A stretch of 55,174 nucleotides of DNA from Lachnospiraceae bacterium (GCA_021769135.1 JAETTM010000023.1:1-55174), one strand, 5' to 3'. Numbered from the stretch's first letter, positions 6,869-14,553 are shown. The notes: generated by a model from the letters alone, not told the origin. Numbers and translations are program-made.

Positions 6869-7792
6869 ATGGCAAATAATGTTATAGGTCGTGTATTGGC
6901 GACAGAAAAGAAACCAACAACAATTGATGATTTTACGTTTTGGACTGATCCTCAACTTATTTTGAACCCCTTTGATATTGTTAAGGTGCAGCACGTCAAC
7001 GGTTCGTTTTCTTATGGTGTAATTGAAGATATTGCCCATATTACGGATGCTGCCAGCTTCTTAACGAATTTCATTTCCAGTGATTTTGGTGATGTCGATG
7101 CTGAAGAAAATACGCTCCGTGTCGGAATGAACTATGTTACAGCAAAGGTCGTTTGCAACACAGAAAATATTTACATACCTTTGCAGAACAATGCAAAGGT
7201 AATGCTGGCAACCGCCGAAGAGATAAACTACGCTCTTGGACTGAACGATATTCGCAATCCTCTGGTATGTGGGTATCTCGAAATGTATGAGGGAACCAAG
7301 GATTGTGAGAAGGTAACACTTCCTGTTAATCTAAACTCGAAATTTATTATTGGCCCGGAAGGTGCTCACCTGAATATTTCTGGTATCTCTGGTCTTGCTT
7401 CTAAAACTTCTTATGCTATGTTTTTGCTTAAAGCAATCCAGGATAGCTATATGAAGAAAGATCCGAAGAATGAAGAAGAGGACAGCGTAGCCTTTGTCCT
7501 GTTCAATGTTAAAGGAAAGGATTTACTTGCCATTGACCAGATCAATGACTTTGCAGATGAACGAAACCCGGAAGCAGCAAAAAAGGATACTTTTGCGAAA
7601 TACGAGAAATTAGGTTTGGCTCCGGAGCCGTTTAAGAACGTACACTATTACTATCCTTACTCTATTCCCAAAACCCGTCACTGGAATACTTATATGACAC
7701 CGGAAGAGGTTGAGGATAATATCAAGAAGAAAAAAGCGAAGAAGTTCAAATACATGCCAGAGGAAAAACAAAAGCCAAGAAAAATAACCTGA
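6869..7792 (+). CDS. HerA-like ATPase, truncated before the Walker B half
   Basis: 307 residues; the usual length is 500-600. The N-terminal HAS-barrel (VIGRVLATEKKPTTIDDFTFW...FDIVKVQHVNGSFSYGVIEDI) is followed by the HerA/DUF87 core with a one-residue-longer P-loop (ISGISGLASKTS, 170-181) and the strand AFVLFNVKGKDLL. The match to the family stops near KFKYM at about residue 296. The remaining residues come from DNA that, in another frame, belongs to the relaxase tail. Walker B, the arginine finger and the hexamer-closing C-terminus are missing, so DNA translocation is unlikely. Could be called a pseudogene; the 5' part reads cleanly and has a good ribosome site (AGGAGG). Confidence 0.72.
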   Translation: MANNVIGRVLATEKKPTTIDDFTFWTDPQLILNPFDIVKVQHVNGSFSYGVIEDIAHITDAASFLTNFISSDFGDVDAEENTLRVGMNYVTAKVVCNTENIYIPLQNNAKVMLATAEEINYALGLNDIRNPLVCGYLEMYEGTKDCEKVTLPVNLNSKFIIGPEGAHLNISGISGLASKTSYAMFLLKAIQDSYMKKDPKNEEEDSVAFVLFNVKGKDLLAIDQINDFADERNPEAAKKDTFAKYEKLGLAPEPFKNVHYYYPYSIPKTRHWNTYMTPEEVEDNIKKKKAKKFKYMPEEKQKPRKIT

Positions 7793-8319
7793 AGCGTTTC
7801 ATGGATGAGTGTAATTACCTGAAACAGCGAGGGGTGCTGACACTCAGCGATTTTGAAAATCACCTTTCCTCTGTTGTCGAAAAAGTGGAAGCCAGCAAAT
7901 CCTCCATGAATCAGAAACAGACACGATTGAAGGAGATTCAGCAGCTGATGGAGGACGCAAAGAGCTACACAGAATTGAAGCCGGTCTTTGATGAATTGAA
8001 AAAGGAAAAATATCGTTTTACTAAAGCCAAGGAGAAGTATAAGGCAGAACACGAAAGTGACCTCCGCCGGTTCTACATGATAAAACGTAAACTGAAGGAG
8101 AAAGGTTTTGAAAAAGAACCTTTTCCTCTGAAAGCATGGCAGAGAGAATTTTCTGAACTATCGGCACAGCGAGAAGCCGAATATCAGGAATACAAGCTCA
8201 TGCAGAAGGATTTGACGATCCTGTATCAGATCAAGGGCGATGTAGATAACGTAATGCGTGAAACTCATCCCGAAATGCTGCGTCCCGATAAAGCCAAAGA
8301 AACAGAAACTACATTGTAA
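7756..8319 (+). pseudogene. Relaxase C-terminal fragment (coiled coil)
   Basis: Reading from about 7756 (ARGKTKAKKNNLKRFMDECN), the frame continues through a Lys/Glu-rich, strongly helical stretch of some 180 residues (YFxxQK..., 'LKEIQQLMEDAKSYTELKPVFDELKKEKYRF') to the stop at 8319. This resembles the C-terminal tail of relaxases carried directly upstream of the toprim gene in Firmicutes mobilizable elements. No HUH or other nicking domain is present. The internal ATG at 7801 has no ribosome site. The junction with the herA-like gene lies at roughly 7756-7770. Confidence 0.6.
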
Positions 8320-8333
8320 TCAGGAGGTGGAAT

Positions 8334-10184
8334 ATGGGTTATACGCAAGAACAGATTGACCGTGCCAATCAGGTCAACTTAGAACAATTTTTACATTCAC
8401 AAGGTGAGCAGGTAATAAAGAGCGGAAGCGAGTACCGATGGAAAAGGCATGATAGCCTGACCGTTAAGGGAAACAAATGGTTCCGCCATAGTCAGAGCAA
8501 AGGTGGTTATCCGGTTGAATTTGTGATGGAGTTCTTTGGCAAAACTTTCCCGGAAGCGGTGTTTCTGCTGATTGGGGAAGCTCCGGCAAACAATAGCATA
8601 GTAGCTGCACCTTCAGCAGATTTTAAACTCCCGCCGAGGAACCGATATGCCGAGAAAATGACTTCATATCTCAGCCAAAGAAAAATTCCGGACGAACTGA
8701 TTCAGGAGTTCTATAAAGAAGGTCTGATTTATCAGGATGCCCAGAGGAACAATATTGTATTTGTGGGCAAGGATGAAAATGGGATTCCTCGATATGCTCA
8801 CTGCAAAGGAACAAACGATTCGTTTCGTATGGATGTGCTTGGTTCGGACAAGTCCCACAATTTTGCTTACCGTAGCGATGGGAAAAGCCTGTTCGTATTT
8901 GAAGCCCCTATTGATCTGATGTCCTTCATCGCTCTGTACCCGAAGGACTGGAAAACCCGAAATTATCTATCCTTGGGCGGTGTGGGAGCGAAAGCGTTGG
9001 ATGGTTTTCTTTCTGAACGCAAGAATATGGAAACCATTTATATCTGCACCGATTCCGACAAAGCCGGTAATGATGCAGTAAATCGTCTGTTAGAAAGTAT
9101 TCCCGAACACATGACAGTTATTCGCCTGATTCCTTGCGATAAAGACTGGAACGAAGTTTTGATGCACAAGGATGATCTTACTCATAGCAAATATATTTAT
9201 AAAACTGTCACACTGCGAGAGAAATCGCAAAAGAAAGCCGTGCCTATGATTCGCATGAGCGAGGTTCAGCAAACAGAAGTGGACTGGCTCTGGTATCCAT
9301 ATATTCCATTTGGAAAACTGTCAATTATTCAGGGCAACCCCGGCGAGGGCAAAACATTCTTTGCCATGCAGCTTGCGGCGGCTTGTACCAACCGAAAATT
9401 TCTGCCGCAGATGGAACCCTTTGAACCGTTCAATATGATTTTTCAGACTGCCGAGGATGGTCTGGGCGATACGGTGAAACCGAGATTGCTTTCCGCAGAA
9501 GCCGATTTGGAACGAGTTCTGGTTATTGATGATACAGACAATCCATTGACATTAGCAGATGAGCGCATCGAAAATGCGATCAGAGAAAACAATGCAAGGT
9601 TGGTTATTATCGACCCGCTGCAGGCATTCCTTGGAGCCAATGTAGATATAAACCGAGCCAATGAGGTTCGCCCTATCTTCCGCAGGCTTGCAGAGGTGGC
9701 ACAGGCTACGAATTGTGCCATTGTGATGATTGGACACCCCGGCAGCCAAAGCACTTACCGTGGTCTTGGTTCTATCGACATCACTGCTGTTGTGAGAAGT
9801 CTGCTGTTTATTGGCAAGGTGAGGTCAGACCCGACCACACGAGTGATTGTCCACGAGAAAAGCTCCCTGGCACCACCGGGACAGTCTCTGGCCTTCTATT
9901 TGGGTGACGAAAAGGGGTTCCGTTGGATTGGTGCCTATGACATCAGCGCAGAAGATCTGCTTGCCGGTGGCGAGGGCAGTAAAGCGGAACTGAAGCAAGA
10001 ACAGGCAGTGAAGCTGATAGAGGAGTTCTTGTCTGCGGGCAGAAAAGTCTCAATCGCAGAGATAAACAAAGAAGCAACAGAACGAGGAATTTCTGAGCGT
10101 ACAGTACGTCTGGCGAGAAATTCTATGGGAGATAAAATTGCAAGTGAGCGACAGGGAAAAGACTGGTGGATCTGGTTCAAGTAA
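8334..10184 (+). CDS. Toprim primase-like and RecA/RepA-like helicase fusion protein
   Basis: 616 residues from ATG 8334, with AGGAGGTGG upstream. Residues 1-80 form the DUF3991/zinc-like region (YRWKRHDSLTVKGNKWFRHSQSKGGYPVEFVMEF). About 170-260 is a toprim domain (LFVFEAPIDLMSF and IYICTDSDKAGNDA). From about 320 comes a RecA-type ATPase: Walker A GNPGEGKT and Walker B RLVIIDPLQAF, with IVMIGHPG as a further motif. The C-terminal 80 residues look like a winged helix. Likely role: replication of the excised element by priming and unwinding. In many relatives the two halves are separate genes; here they are continuous. Confidence 0.8.
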   Translation: MGYTQEQIDRANQVNLEQFLHSQGEQVIKSGSEYRWKRHDSLTVKGNKWFRHSQSKGGYPVEFVMEFFGKTFPEAVFLLIGEAPANNSIVAAPSADFKLPPRNRYAEKMTSYLSQRKIPDELIQEFYKEGLIYQDAQRNNIVFVGKDENGIPRYAHCKGTNDSFRMDVLGSDKSHNFAYRSDGKSLFVFEAPIDLMSFIALYPKDWKTRNYLSLGGVGAKALDGFLSERKNMETIYICTDSDKAGNDAVNRLLESIPEHMTVIRLIPCDKDWNEVLMHKDDLTHSKYIYKTVTLREKSQKKAVPMIRMSEVQQTEVDWLWYPYIPFGKLSIIQGNPGEGKTFFAMQLAAACTNRKFLPQMEPFEPFNMIFQTAEDGLGDTVKPRLLSAEADLERVLVIDDTDNPLTLADERIENAIRENNARLVIIDPLQAFLGANVDINRANEVRPIFRRLAEVAQATNCAIVMIGHPGSQSTYRGLGSIDITAVVRSLLFIGKVRSDPTTRVIVHEKSSLAPPGQSLAFYLGDEKGFRWIGAYDISAEDLLAGGEGSKAELKQEQAVKLIEEFLSAGRKVSIAEINKEATERGISERTVRLARNSMGDKIASERQGKDWWIWFK

Positions 10185-10210
10185 TGAACCGTGAAACGGC
10201 AATTTCTGTG

Positions 10211-10257
10211 AAGTGGCAAAGGTTTTATAGATACCGTAGATTGCCACTTTGCCACTT
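10211..10257. promoter_or_regulatory. 11-bp inverted repeat upstream of xis
   Basis: AAGTGGCAAAG (10211-10221) pairs with CTTTGCCACTT (10247-10257). It lies between the helicase stop and the xis ribosome site. It may be an operator, an attenuating hairpin or an origin-type structure; there is no T-run after it, so it is not a simple terminator. Confidence 0.5.
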
Positions 10258-10281
10258 GGATACAACGATTGGAGGTATTGC

Positions 10282-10476
10282 ATGAAAGAAGTTCCTATCT
10301 GGGAAAAGGCAAATCTAACATTAGAAGAAGCGGCAGCGTACTCTGGCATTGGAACCGGAAAGCTGCGTGAAATTACCAATGACAAGAACTGCAATTTTGT
10401 TCTCTGGGTTGGAAATAAGCGTCTGATTAAGAAACACTTATTTGATAAATTCATCGAGCAGGTATTTTCGATCTAA
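10282..10476 (+). CDS. xis: Tn916-type excisionase
   Basis: 64 residues from ATG 10282, preceded by GGAGG. The helix-turn-helix segment NLTLEEAAAYSGIGTGKLREI and the C-terminal FVLWVGNKRLIKKHLFDKFIEQV match small Tn916-like excisionases, which bind and bend the ends of the element so that integrase performs excision. It sits directly before int, as in Tn916. An upstream in-frame extension to 10249 lies in the inverted repeat and is not used. Looks intact. Confidence 0.85.
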   Translation: MKEVPIWEKANLTLEEAAAYSGIGTGKLREITNDKNCNFVLWVGNKRLIKKHLFDKFIEQVFSI

Positions 10477-10528
10477 TTGCTGTAGATTCATCATAGAAAA
10501 AGTCGTCCTGATGTGATACAATGTGGAT

Positions 10529-10543
10529 GTCACATCGAGACTC
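10529..10543 (+). repeat. 15-bp inverted repeat, right copy
   Basis: GTCACATCGAGACTC is the exact reverse complement of 3251-3265. It lies 25 bases before the int start and overlaps a second local inverted repeat, GATGTGA/TCACATC (about 10510-10536). Possible binding site shared by the two transcription units at the element's ends. Confidence 0.7.
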
Positions 10544-10567
10544 CTTTTGAACGAAAGGAGATCGAAA

Positions 10568-11773
10568 TTGAGCGAAAAAAGAAAAGATAACAAAGGCCGT
10601 ATCCTGAAAACAGGAGAAAGTCAGAGAAAGGATCTGATCTATCAGTACAGGTACACTGATTTCCGTGGCAAAAGACAATGCGTTTACGCATCCACTTTGC
10701 AGGAGCTTCGCCAGAAAGAAAAAGAAATTCAGAAGCAGATTGATGATGGCATTGACTATGAAGCAGGACAGATTACGGTAATTGAGCTGTTGGAGAAGTA
10801 CATCAGCCTGAAGAAGGGCGTGCGCTACAACACACAGGTTGGTTATAATTTTGTTTTGAATCTGGTCAAGAAAGAGGATTTTGGCTATCGCAAAATCAGC
10901 ACCGTCAAGGTATCCGATGCCAAACAGTGGTTTGCAAAGCTGCAAAAGGACGGCAGAGGTTACAGTACCATTACCAGTGTACGAGGCGTGGTGAAGCCCG
11001 CCTTCCAGATGGCTTGCGATGAGGATGCGGTCAGGAAGAATCCATTCATCTTCAAGCTGACAGATGTTGTGGTGAACGATACGGTGGCGAGAGCTGCACT
11101 TACCGAAGAGCAGTTGGCGATCTGGATGAAGTTCATTGAGGGAGACAATACTTACCACAAATACTATGATGAGTTTGTAGTACTTCTGGAAACCGGCATG
11201 AGAGTCAGCGAGTTCTGCGGTCTGACCCGAAAGGATCTGGACTTCAAGAATCGGAGAATCCGTGTGGATCACCAGTTGGTTCGTGAGCGTGGTGGTAAAT
11301 ACTACGTTGAGGAAACCAAGACCAGCAGTGGTTGTCGTTTTCTGCCGATGACCGATGCGATTTATGACTCTTTGAAAAAGATGTTGGAACGCCGTCCGAA
11401 GGTCAAGACAGAGCCTATGGTAGATGGCTACAGCGGATTTATCATGTTGGACAAGAATGGCAATCCCAAGGTCGCACTTCACATCGAGAACGAGATGCGC
11501 TGGGCTATGAAGAAGTACAAGAAACTTCATCCCGACAGCCCTCTGCCGCACATTACCCCTCATGTGTTCCGGCACACCTTCTGCACGAACTATGCAAACA
11601 ATGGTATGGACATTAAGAACCTTCAGTACCTGATGGGTCACTCTGATGCTGGCGTGACACTCAATGTTTACACCCATGCAAGCTACGCACACGCTGCGGA
11701 GCAGATGGCGAAAATTTCACAGTTTCGCCAGTCCCCTGAAATGAAAAAAGACAGGGATTTTGCTGTTGGATAA
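10568..11773 (+). CDS. int: Tn916-family tyrosine integrase
   Basis: 401 residues from TTG 10568, chosen because AAAGGAG precedes it by 7 bases and the protein then begins LSEKRKDNKGRILKTGESQRKD, matching the start of Tn916 Int (405 residues). It has the N-terminal arm-binding domain, the SAM-like core domain, and the catalytic domain with R (ETGMRVSEFCGL), H-x-x-R (HVFRHTF), the GH motif (LMGHSDAG) and nucleophile Y (NVYTHA). Role: integration and, with Xis, excision at the phosphatase gene. All catalytic residues are present. A longer frame from 10523 covers the inverted repeat and lacks a ribosome site. Confidence 0.92.
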   Translation: MSEKRKDNKGRILKTGESQRKDLIYQYRYTDFRGKRQCVYASTLQELRQKEKEIQKQIDDGIDYEAGQITVIELLEKYISLKKGVRYNTQVGYNFVLNLVKKEDFGYRKISTVKVSDAKQWFAKLQKDGRGYSTITSVRGVVKPAFQMACDEDAVRKNPFIFKLTDVVVNDTVARAALTEEQLAIWMKFIEGDNTYHKYYDEFVVLLETGMRVSEFCGLTRKDLDFKNRRIRVDHQLVRERGGKYYVEETKTSSGCRFLPMTDAIYDSLKKMLERRPKVKTEPMVDGYSGFIMLDKNGNPKVALHIENEMRWAMKKYKKLHPDSPLPHITPHVFRHTFCTNYANNGMDIKNLQYLMGHSDAGVTLNVYTHASYAHAAEQMAKISQFRQSPEMKKDRDFAVG

Positions 11774-11803
11774 GCAGCAAATATGGCGGTAGTATCTTAA
11801 GCT

Positions 11804-11840
11804 TACTACACCATTTACTACACCACCAAGTGGTGTAGTT
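11804..11840. repeat. Integrase arm-type repeats, right end
   Basis: TACTACACCAT and ACTACACCA in the same order as at 3228-3248, followed by the inverted copy TGGTGTAGT, which makes a 9-bp hairpin with a 5-base loop. The layout matches that of the older element's end at 2957-2996. Confidence 0.6.
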
Positions 11841-11942
11841 ACATAGATTTATAGAGACTTATGAAAGATTGAAGAAAAACCGAAAGTCCGAAAAGCCCAG
11901 TAAAATCAAGGGCTTGAAGACTTCTGGAGGAATATAGAGATT

Positions 11943-12416
11943 ATGATAAAAGTGCTTTTTATCTGCCACGGCAACATCTGCCGAAGCCCCATTGCCGAAT
12001 TTGTCCTAAAGGACATGGTAAAAAAAGCGGGCATCGAGGACCAATTTGAAATCGCATCCGCAGCTACCAGCACGGAAGAAATTTGGAACGGGATAGGCAA
12101 TCCCGTTTATCCGCCGGCCAGGAAAGAACTGGAAAAGCATGGAATCAGCAGCGAAGGGAAGCGGGCCGTCCAGCTGAAAAAGTCGGACTACGATTATTAT
12201 GACTACCTGATAGGCATGGATGCCATGAATATCAGGAATATAGAAAGGATGACCGGCCATAAGGGCGGAAAGATTCATATGCTTCTGGAATTCGCCGGGA
12301 AAAAGGATAATATTGCGGACCCCTGGTACACGTCCAGATTTGACATTGCGTACCGCGATATTTTAGAGGGATGCCAGGCACTGCTAAAGTATTTGCGTGA
12401 GAATGGGGAATTGTAG
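11943..12416 (+). CDS. Low-molecular-weight protein tyrosine phosphatase
   Basis: 157 residues. The N-terminal P-loop CHGNICRS (C-x5-R-S) is at residues 8-15, and the general-acid loop DPWYT lies near residue 120; both are complete. Such enzymes remove phosphate from tyrosine (sometimes arginine) residues and often counter BY-kinases in the regulation of polysaccharide or stress. The gene is the apparent target of integration: its first codons overlap the right attachment core, and a broken copy of the same codons lies at 3135. Its promoter must be supplied by the element (after int), so expression may change on excision. Ribosome site GGAGG is 12 bases upstream. Confidence 0.92.
   Translation: MIKVLFICHGNICRSPIAEFVLKDMVKKAGIEDQFEIASAATSTEEIWNGIGNPVYPPARKELEKHGISSEGKRAVQLKKSDYDYYDYLIGMDAMNIRNIERMTGHKGGKIHMLLEFAGKKDNIADPWYTSRFDIAYRDILEGCQALLKYLRENGEL
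11955..11973 (+). repeat. Putative right attachment core (attR), inside the phosphatase gene
   Basis: CTTTTTATCTGCCACGGCA, one base different from 3147-3165. Recombination between the two would rebuild a phosphatase gene with the left-hand promoter and the first codons of the orphan copy. Confidence 0.5.
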
Positions 12417-12621
12417 CCAGCATTCCGGATAGGGCTGCATGCAAATCCTGCCTTATATAGATAAATTAAGGAGCAGATGCACGTCAAATGAGAGCCTGCC
12501 GCTGATATGTGCGCCAATATAGGCAAATGGCAGTCGTTTCTGGAGATATTTCTATGGAATGGCCCATATAGATATGCGATATGCCTAACGCGTTTTTCAT
12601 AGAAAGTTTACACTTATTTTA

Positions 12622-12678
12622 TTGACAAAAATTAGAATGAAAAGTATATTGGAAACAAAAAAAGGAGATTTTGTTTCC
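12622..12678 (+). promoter_or_regulatory. TetR gene promoter with perfect 10-bp operator palindrome
   Basis: TTGACA (12622-12627) and TATATT (12645-12650) are 17 bases apart. Immediately after it, GGAAACAAAA (12651-12660) and TTTTGTTTCC (12669-12678) form a perfect inverted repeat with an 8-base centre, AAAGGAGA, which is the ribosome site. A repressor bound here would cover the start of transcription, and the RNA could fold with the ribosome site in the loop. Most likely the autoregulatory operator of the TetR protein. Confidence 0.75.
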
Positions 12679-12681
12679 GGT

Positions 12682-13173
12682 ATGAAAGATAAAATTATTC
12701 AGGCTTCTATTGAAGGGCTGAGAAGTGAAGGGCTAAAATTCTCAGTCGATCTCTTGGCCAATAAGTTAAAAATCTCAAAGAAAACCGTTTATAAATTTTT
12801 CCCTGACAAAGAGACGCTTGCCATAGCCCTATATGAGACATACTATTCAGATGCTGCGAAGCGGATGGAGGGGCTTATTAACGAAAAAACGAGAGTGTCC
12901 TATAAAGAATTGCTTTATCTCTATTTCGATTCAAAAAGGATGACGCGTAGTGATATTTTCAATAAGTATAAGCTGAATCAAACAATTTGCGCTTATACGA
13001 AGGAAAAGGCGGATTCCCTTTGGGGAATTATTGCCTCATCGTTTTCGGGGGAATTGTCCGAAACGGACAAACAGGCGCTTCGGGTCATTGTTGATGGTTC
13101 GTTTGAAAAGCTTTGTAGTGATTGCTCCGTACTGGAAGGCGTGATAGAAAGGTTGGCGGATTTCTTATGGTAA
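12682..13173 (+). CDS. TetR-family transcriptional regulator
   Basis: 163 residues from ATG 12682. In-frame codons upstream fall within the promoter, so they cannot be the start. The helix-turn-helix is at residues 10-45 (IIQASIEGLRSEGLKFSVDLLANKLKI then SKKTVYKFFPDKETL). The C-terminal ligand domain is not recognisable. It overlaps the antiporter start by 7 bases and lies directly downstream of a matching palindrome, so it probably represses itself and the antiporter in response to an unknown signal. Confidence 0.82.
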   Translation: MKDKIIQASIEGLRSEGLKFSVDLLANKLKISKKTVYKFFPDKETLAIALYETYYSDAAKRMEGLINEKTRVSYKELLYLYFDSKRMTRSDIFNKYKLNQTICAYTKEKADSLWGIIASSFSGELSETDKQALRVIVDGSFEKLCSDCSVLEGVIERLADFLW

Positions 13174-14420
13174 TTGGATTGCTTCATATTTTTGCAATAG
13201 TATGTTCCGCATTCGTTTGCGGAAAGCTGGTGGCGAAAATAAAACTGCCGGCTATTCTGGGCTGGTTGATTGCCGGTATTGTTTTTGGCCCTTATCTTGC
13301 CGGGGTTGTGACTTTGGATATTACAAATTCGCTATGGTATAAAATAGCTATTAAATTTTTCGAATGTTTTGCTGGCGTCATGATAGGGCGGGAAATCGTT
13401 TTTAAAAAGATTGCCAGTTCGGGCAGGCAGATTATCGGGATTACTTTTGTGCAGTCCATTGGAACATTTTTATTTGTATCCGCCGTATTTGGCATAGTTT
13501 TTTTAATTGAAGATATCCCGGTCTATCTGGCGTTTATATTTGGCGGCATTGCGCTTGCTACCGCACCGGCGCCGGCATTGTCCATTGTGAACGAATACCA
13601 TACAAATGGGCCCGTTACAAAGACGTTAATTCCGCTTGCTGCAATAGACGATATTATCGGCGTTATTGTATTCTTTACAATAATTTCGATTATAAACGGG
13701 ATGGGTGGAGGTCTTGCCGCATCGCCTCTTTCGATTGCGGGAATGATTTTGCTTCCGTTTGTTATAGGGATATTGGCAGGGGGATGCGCTGCATTTTTGA
13801 TGAAGCGGTTCAAAAATAATGTCTCAAGGCTGTTGCTGCTGCTGGCGTTTCTTTGTATATCGGCGTTAAGCGGTTTGATGATAGATAAGTATATATTTCA
13901 TTCTTTCAGCCTGAATTATTTGCTGATTGGCATGGCATTTAGCGGAACAATTGCAAACAAAATACCGGAAGATGAGCTTTCCGGCGTGTTGGATTTATAT
14001 ACTCCTATTTTAAATCTGTCATTAGTTATTGTCATAGTAAATCTTGGAATGCCGTTGGACTACCGCTTGATTGCGGGGGCTGGTTTATTTACGGCGATTT
14101 ACATTCTTTCGAGGGCGATAGGGAAAATAGGCGGCGCATATTGGGGAGGGAAAATAACGAAAGCGGAACCTTCCGTTACAAAATATTTAGGGTTTACATT
14201 ATTGCCCCATTCCGGCGTGTCCTTGGTATTTACCGGTATTGCCGTGTCAACTTTATCAGTAGTGGATCCGTCTCTTGCGCCGATTGTATCGGGAACGATT
14301 GTCGCCGCTGCCATAATTAATGAGATTATTGCTGTTATCATTGCAAAATTCGCTTTCAAATGGGCAGGAGAAATTCAGGAGTCAAAGGCTCCGCCGCAAG
14401 CAGCGGGGCATCAAGCTTGA
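13167..14420 (+). CDS. Cation:proton antiporter (CPA2/KefB-type membrane domain)
   Basis: 417 residues from ATG 13167, coupled to the TetR stop (ATGGTAA). About 11-13 hydrophobic segments; the family theme ILGWLIAGIVFGP occurs near residue 30, and FGGIALATAPAPAL and AIDDIIGVIVFF lie near 130-175, where the Asp pair of Na+/H+ or K+/H+ exchangers is found. There is no TrkA-N or other cytosolic domain. Likely exchanges Na+ or K+ for H+ under control of the upstream repressor. Its last ten or so codons (APPQAAGHQA) come from a repeat that recurs at 43969, so the natural C-terminus may have been replaced. Confidence 0.85.
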   Translation: MVIGLLHIFAIVCSAFVCGKLVAKIKLPAILGWLIAGIVFGPYLAGVVTLDITNSLWYKIAIKFFECFAGVMIGREIVFKKIASSGRQIIGITFVQSIGTFLFVSAVFGIVFLIEDIPVYLAFIFGGIALATAPAPALSIVNEYHTNGPVTKTLIPLAAIDDIIGVIVFFTIISIINGMGGGLAASPLSIAGMILLPFVIGILAGGCAAFLMKRFKNNVSRLLLLLAFLCISALSGLMIDKYIFHSFSLNYLLIGMAFSGTIANKIPEDELSGVLDLYTPILNLSLVIVIVNLGMPLDYRLIAGAGLFTAIYILSRAIGKIGGAYWGGKITKAEPSVTKYLGFTLLPHSGVSLVFTGIAVSTLSVVDPSLAPIVSGTIVAAAIINEIIAVIIAKFAFKWAGEIQESKAPPQAAGHQA

Positions 14421-14553
14421 ATCGTTCCAAGGGGCGCTATTCGACCTCTCGCCGGGGCTTATCTCATCTTCTATGAAGAGCAGATAAGCCCCGCGGCATT
14501 CGTCAAATATATGCGCAAGCGCGTCTACTTGGCCCATTGCTCGCGGGAATAAA
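14381..14553. repeat. Structured intergenic repeat A, copy 1, overlapping the antiporter 3' end
   Basis: Shares GTCAAA..CC..GC.GCAAGCA with CGGGGCATCAA at its left and CTTGG..C..TTGCTCGCGGGAA at its right with copy 2 (43969-44093). The middle holds an 11-bp perfect hairpin (GGGGCTTATCT/AGATAAGCCCC). The left part is read as the final codons of the antiporter. It may also serve as that gene's terminator. Confidence 0.65.

Larger units (their letters stand above)
3147..11973 (+). mobile_element. Integrated mobilizable element with Tn916-type int/xis and a defence-like cargo operon
   Basis: The proposed limits are the 19-base near-identical segments at 3147-3165 and 11955-11973 (18 of 19 bases equal), both inside the phosphatase P-loop codons. 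Inside, in order: tnpV, a small gene, abiEi, abiEii, nurA-like, truncated herA-like, a relaxase tail, a toprim primase-helicase, xis and int, all on the plus strand. Both ends carry TACTACACCAT-type repeats, and a 15-bp inverted repeat faces inward from 3251 and 10529. Loss of the relaxase front means it cannot mobilise itself, though int and xis look complete and excision may still occur. The exact ends are inferred from repeats, not from an empty site. Confidence 0.65.

Noticed and set aside
10451-11692. Long minus-strand open frame opposite int
   Set aside because: Full catalytic tyrosine-integrase motifs are on the plus strand; the other frame is a shadow with no known motif.
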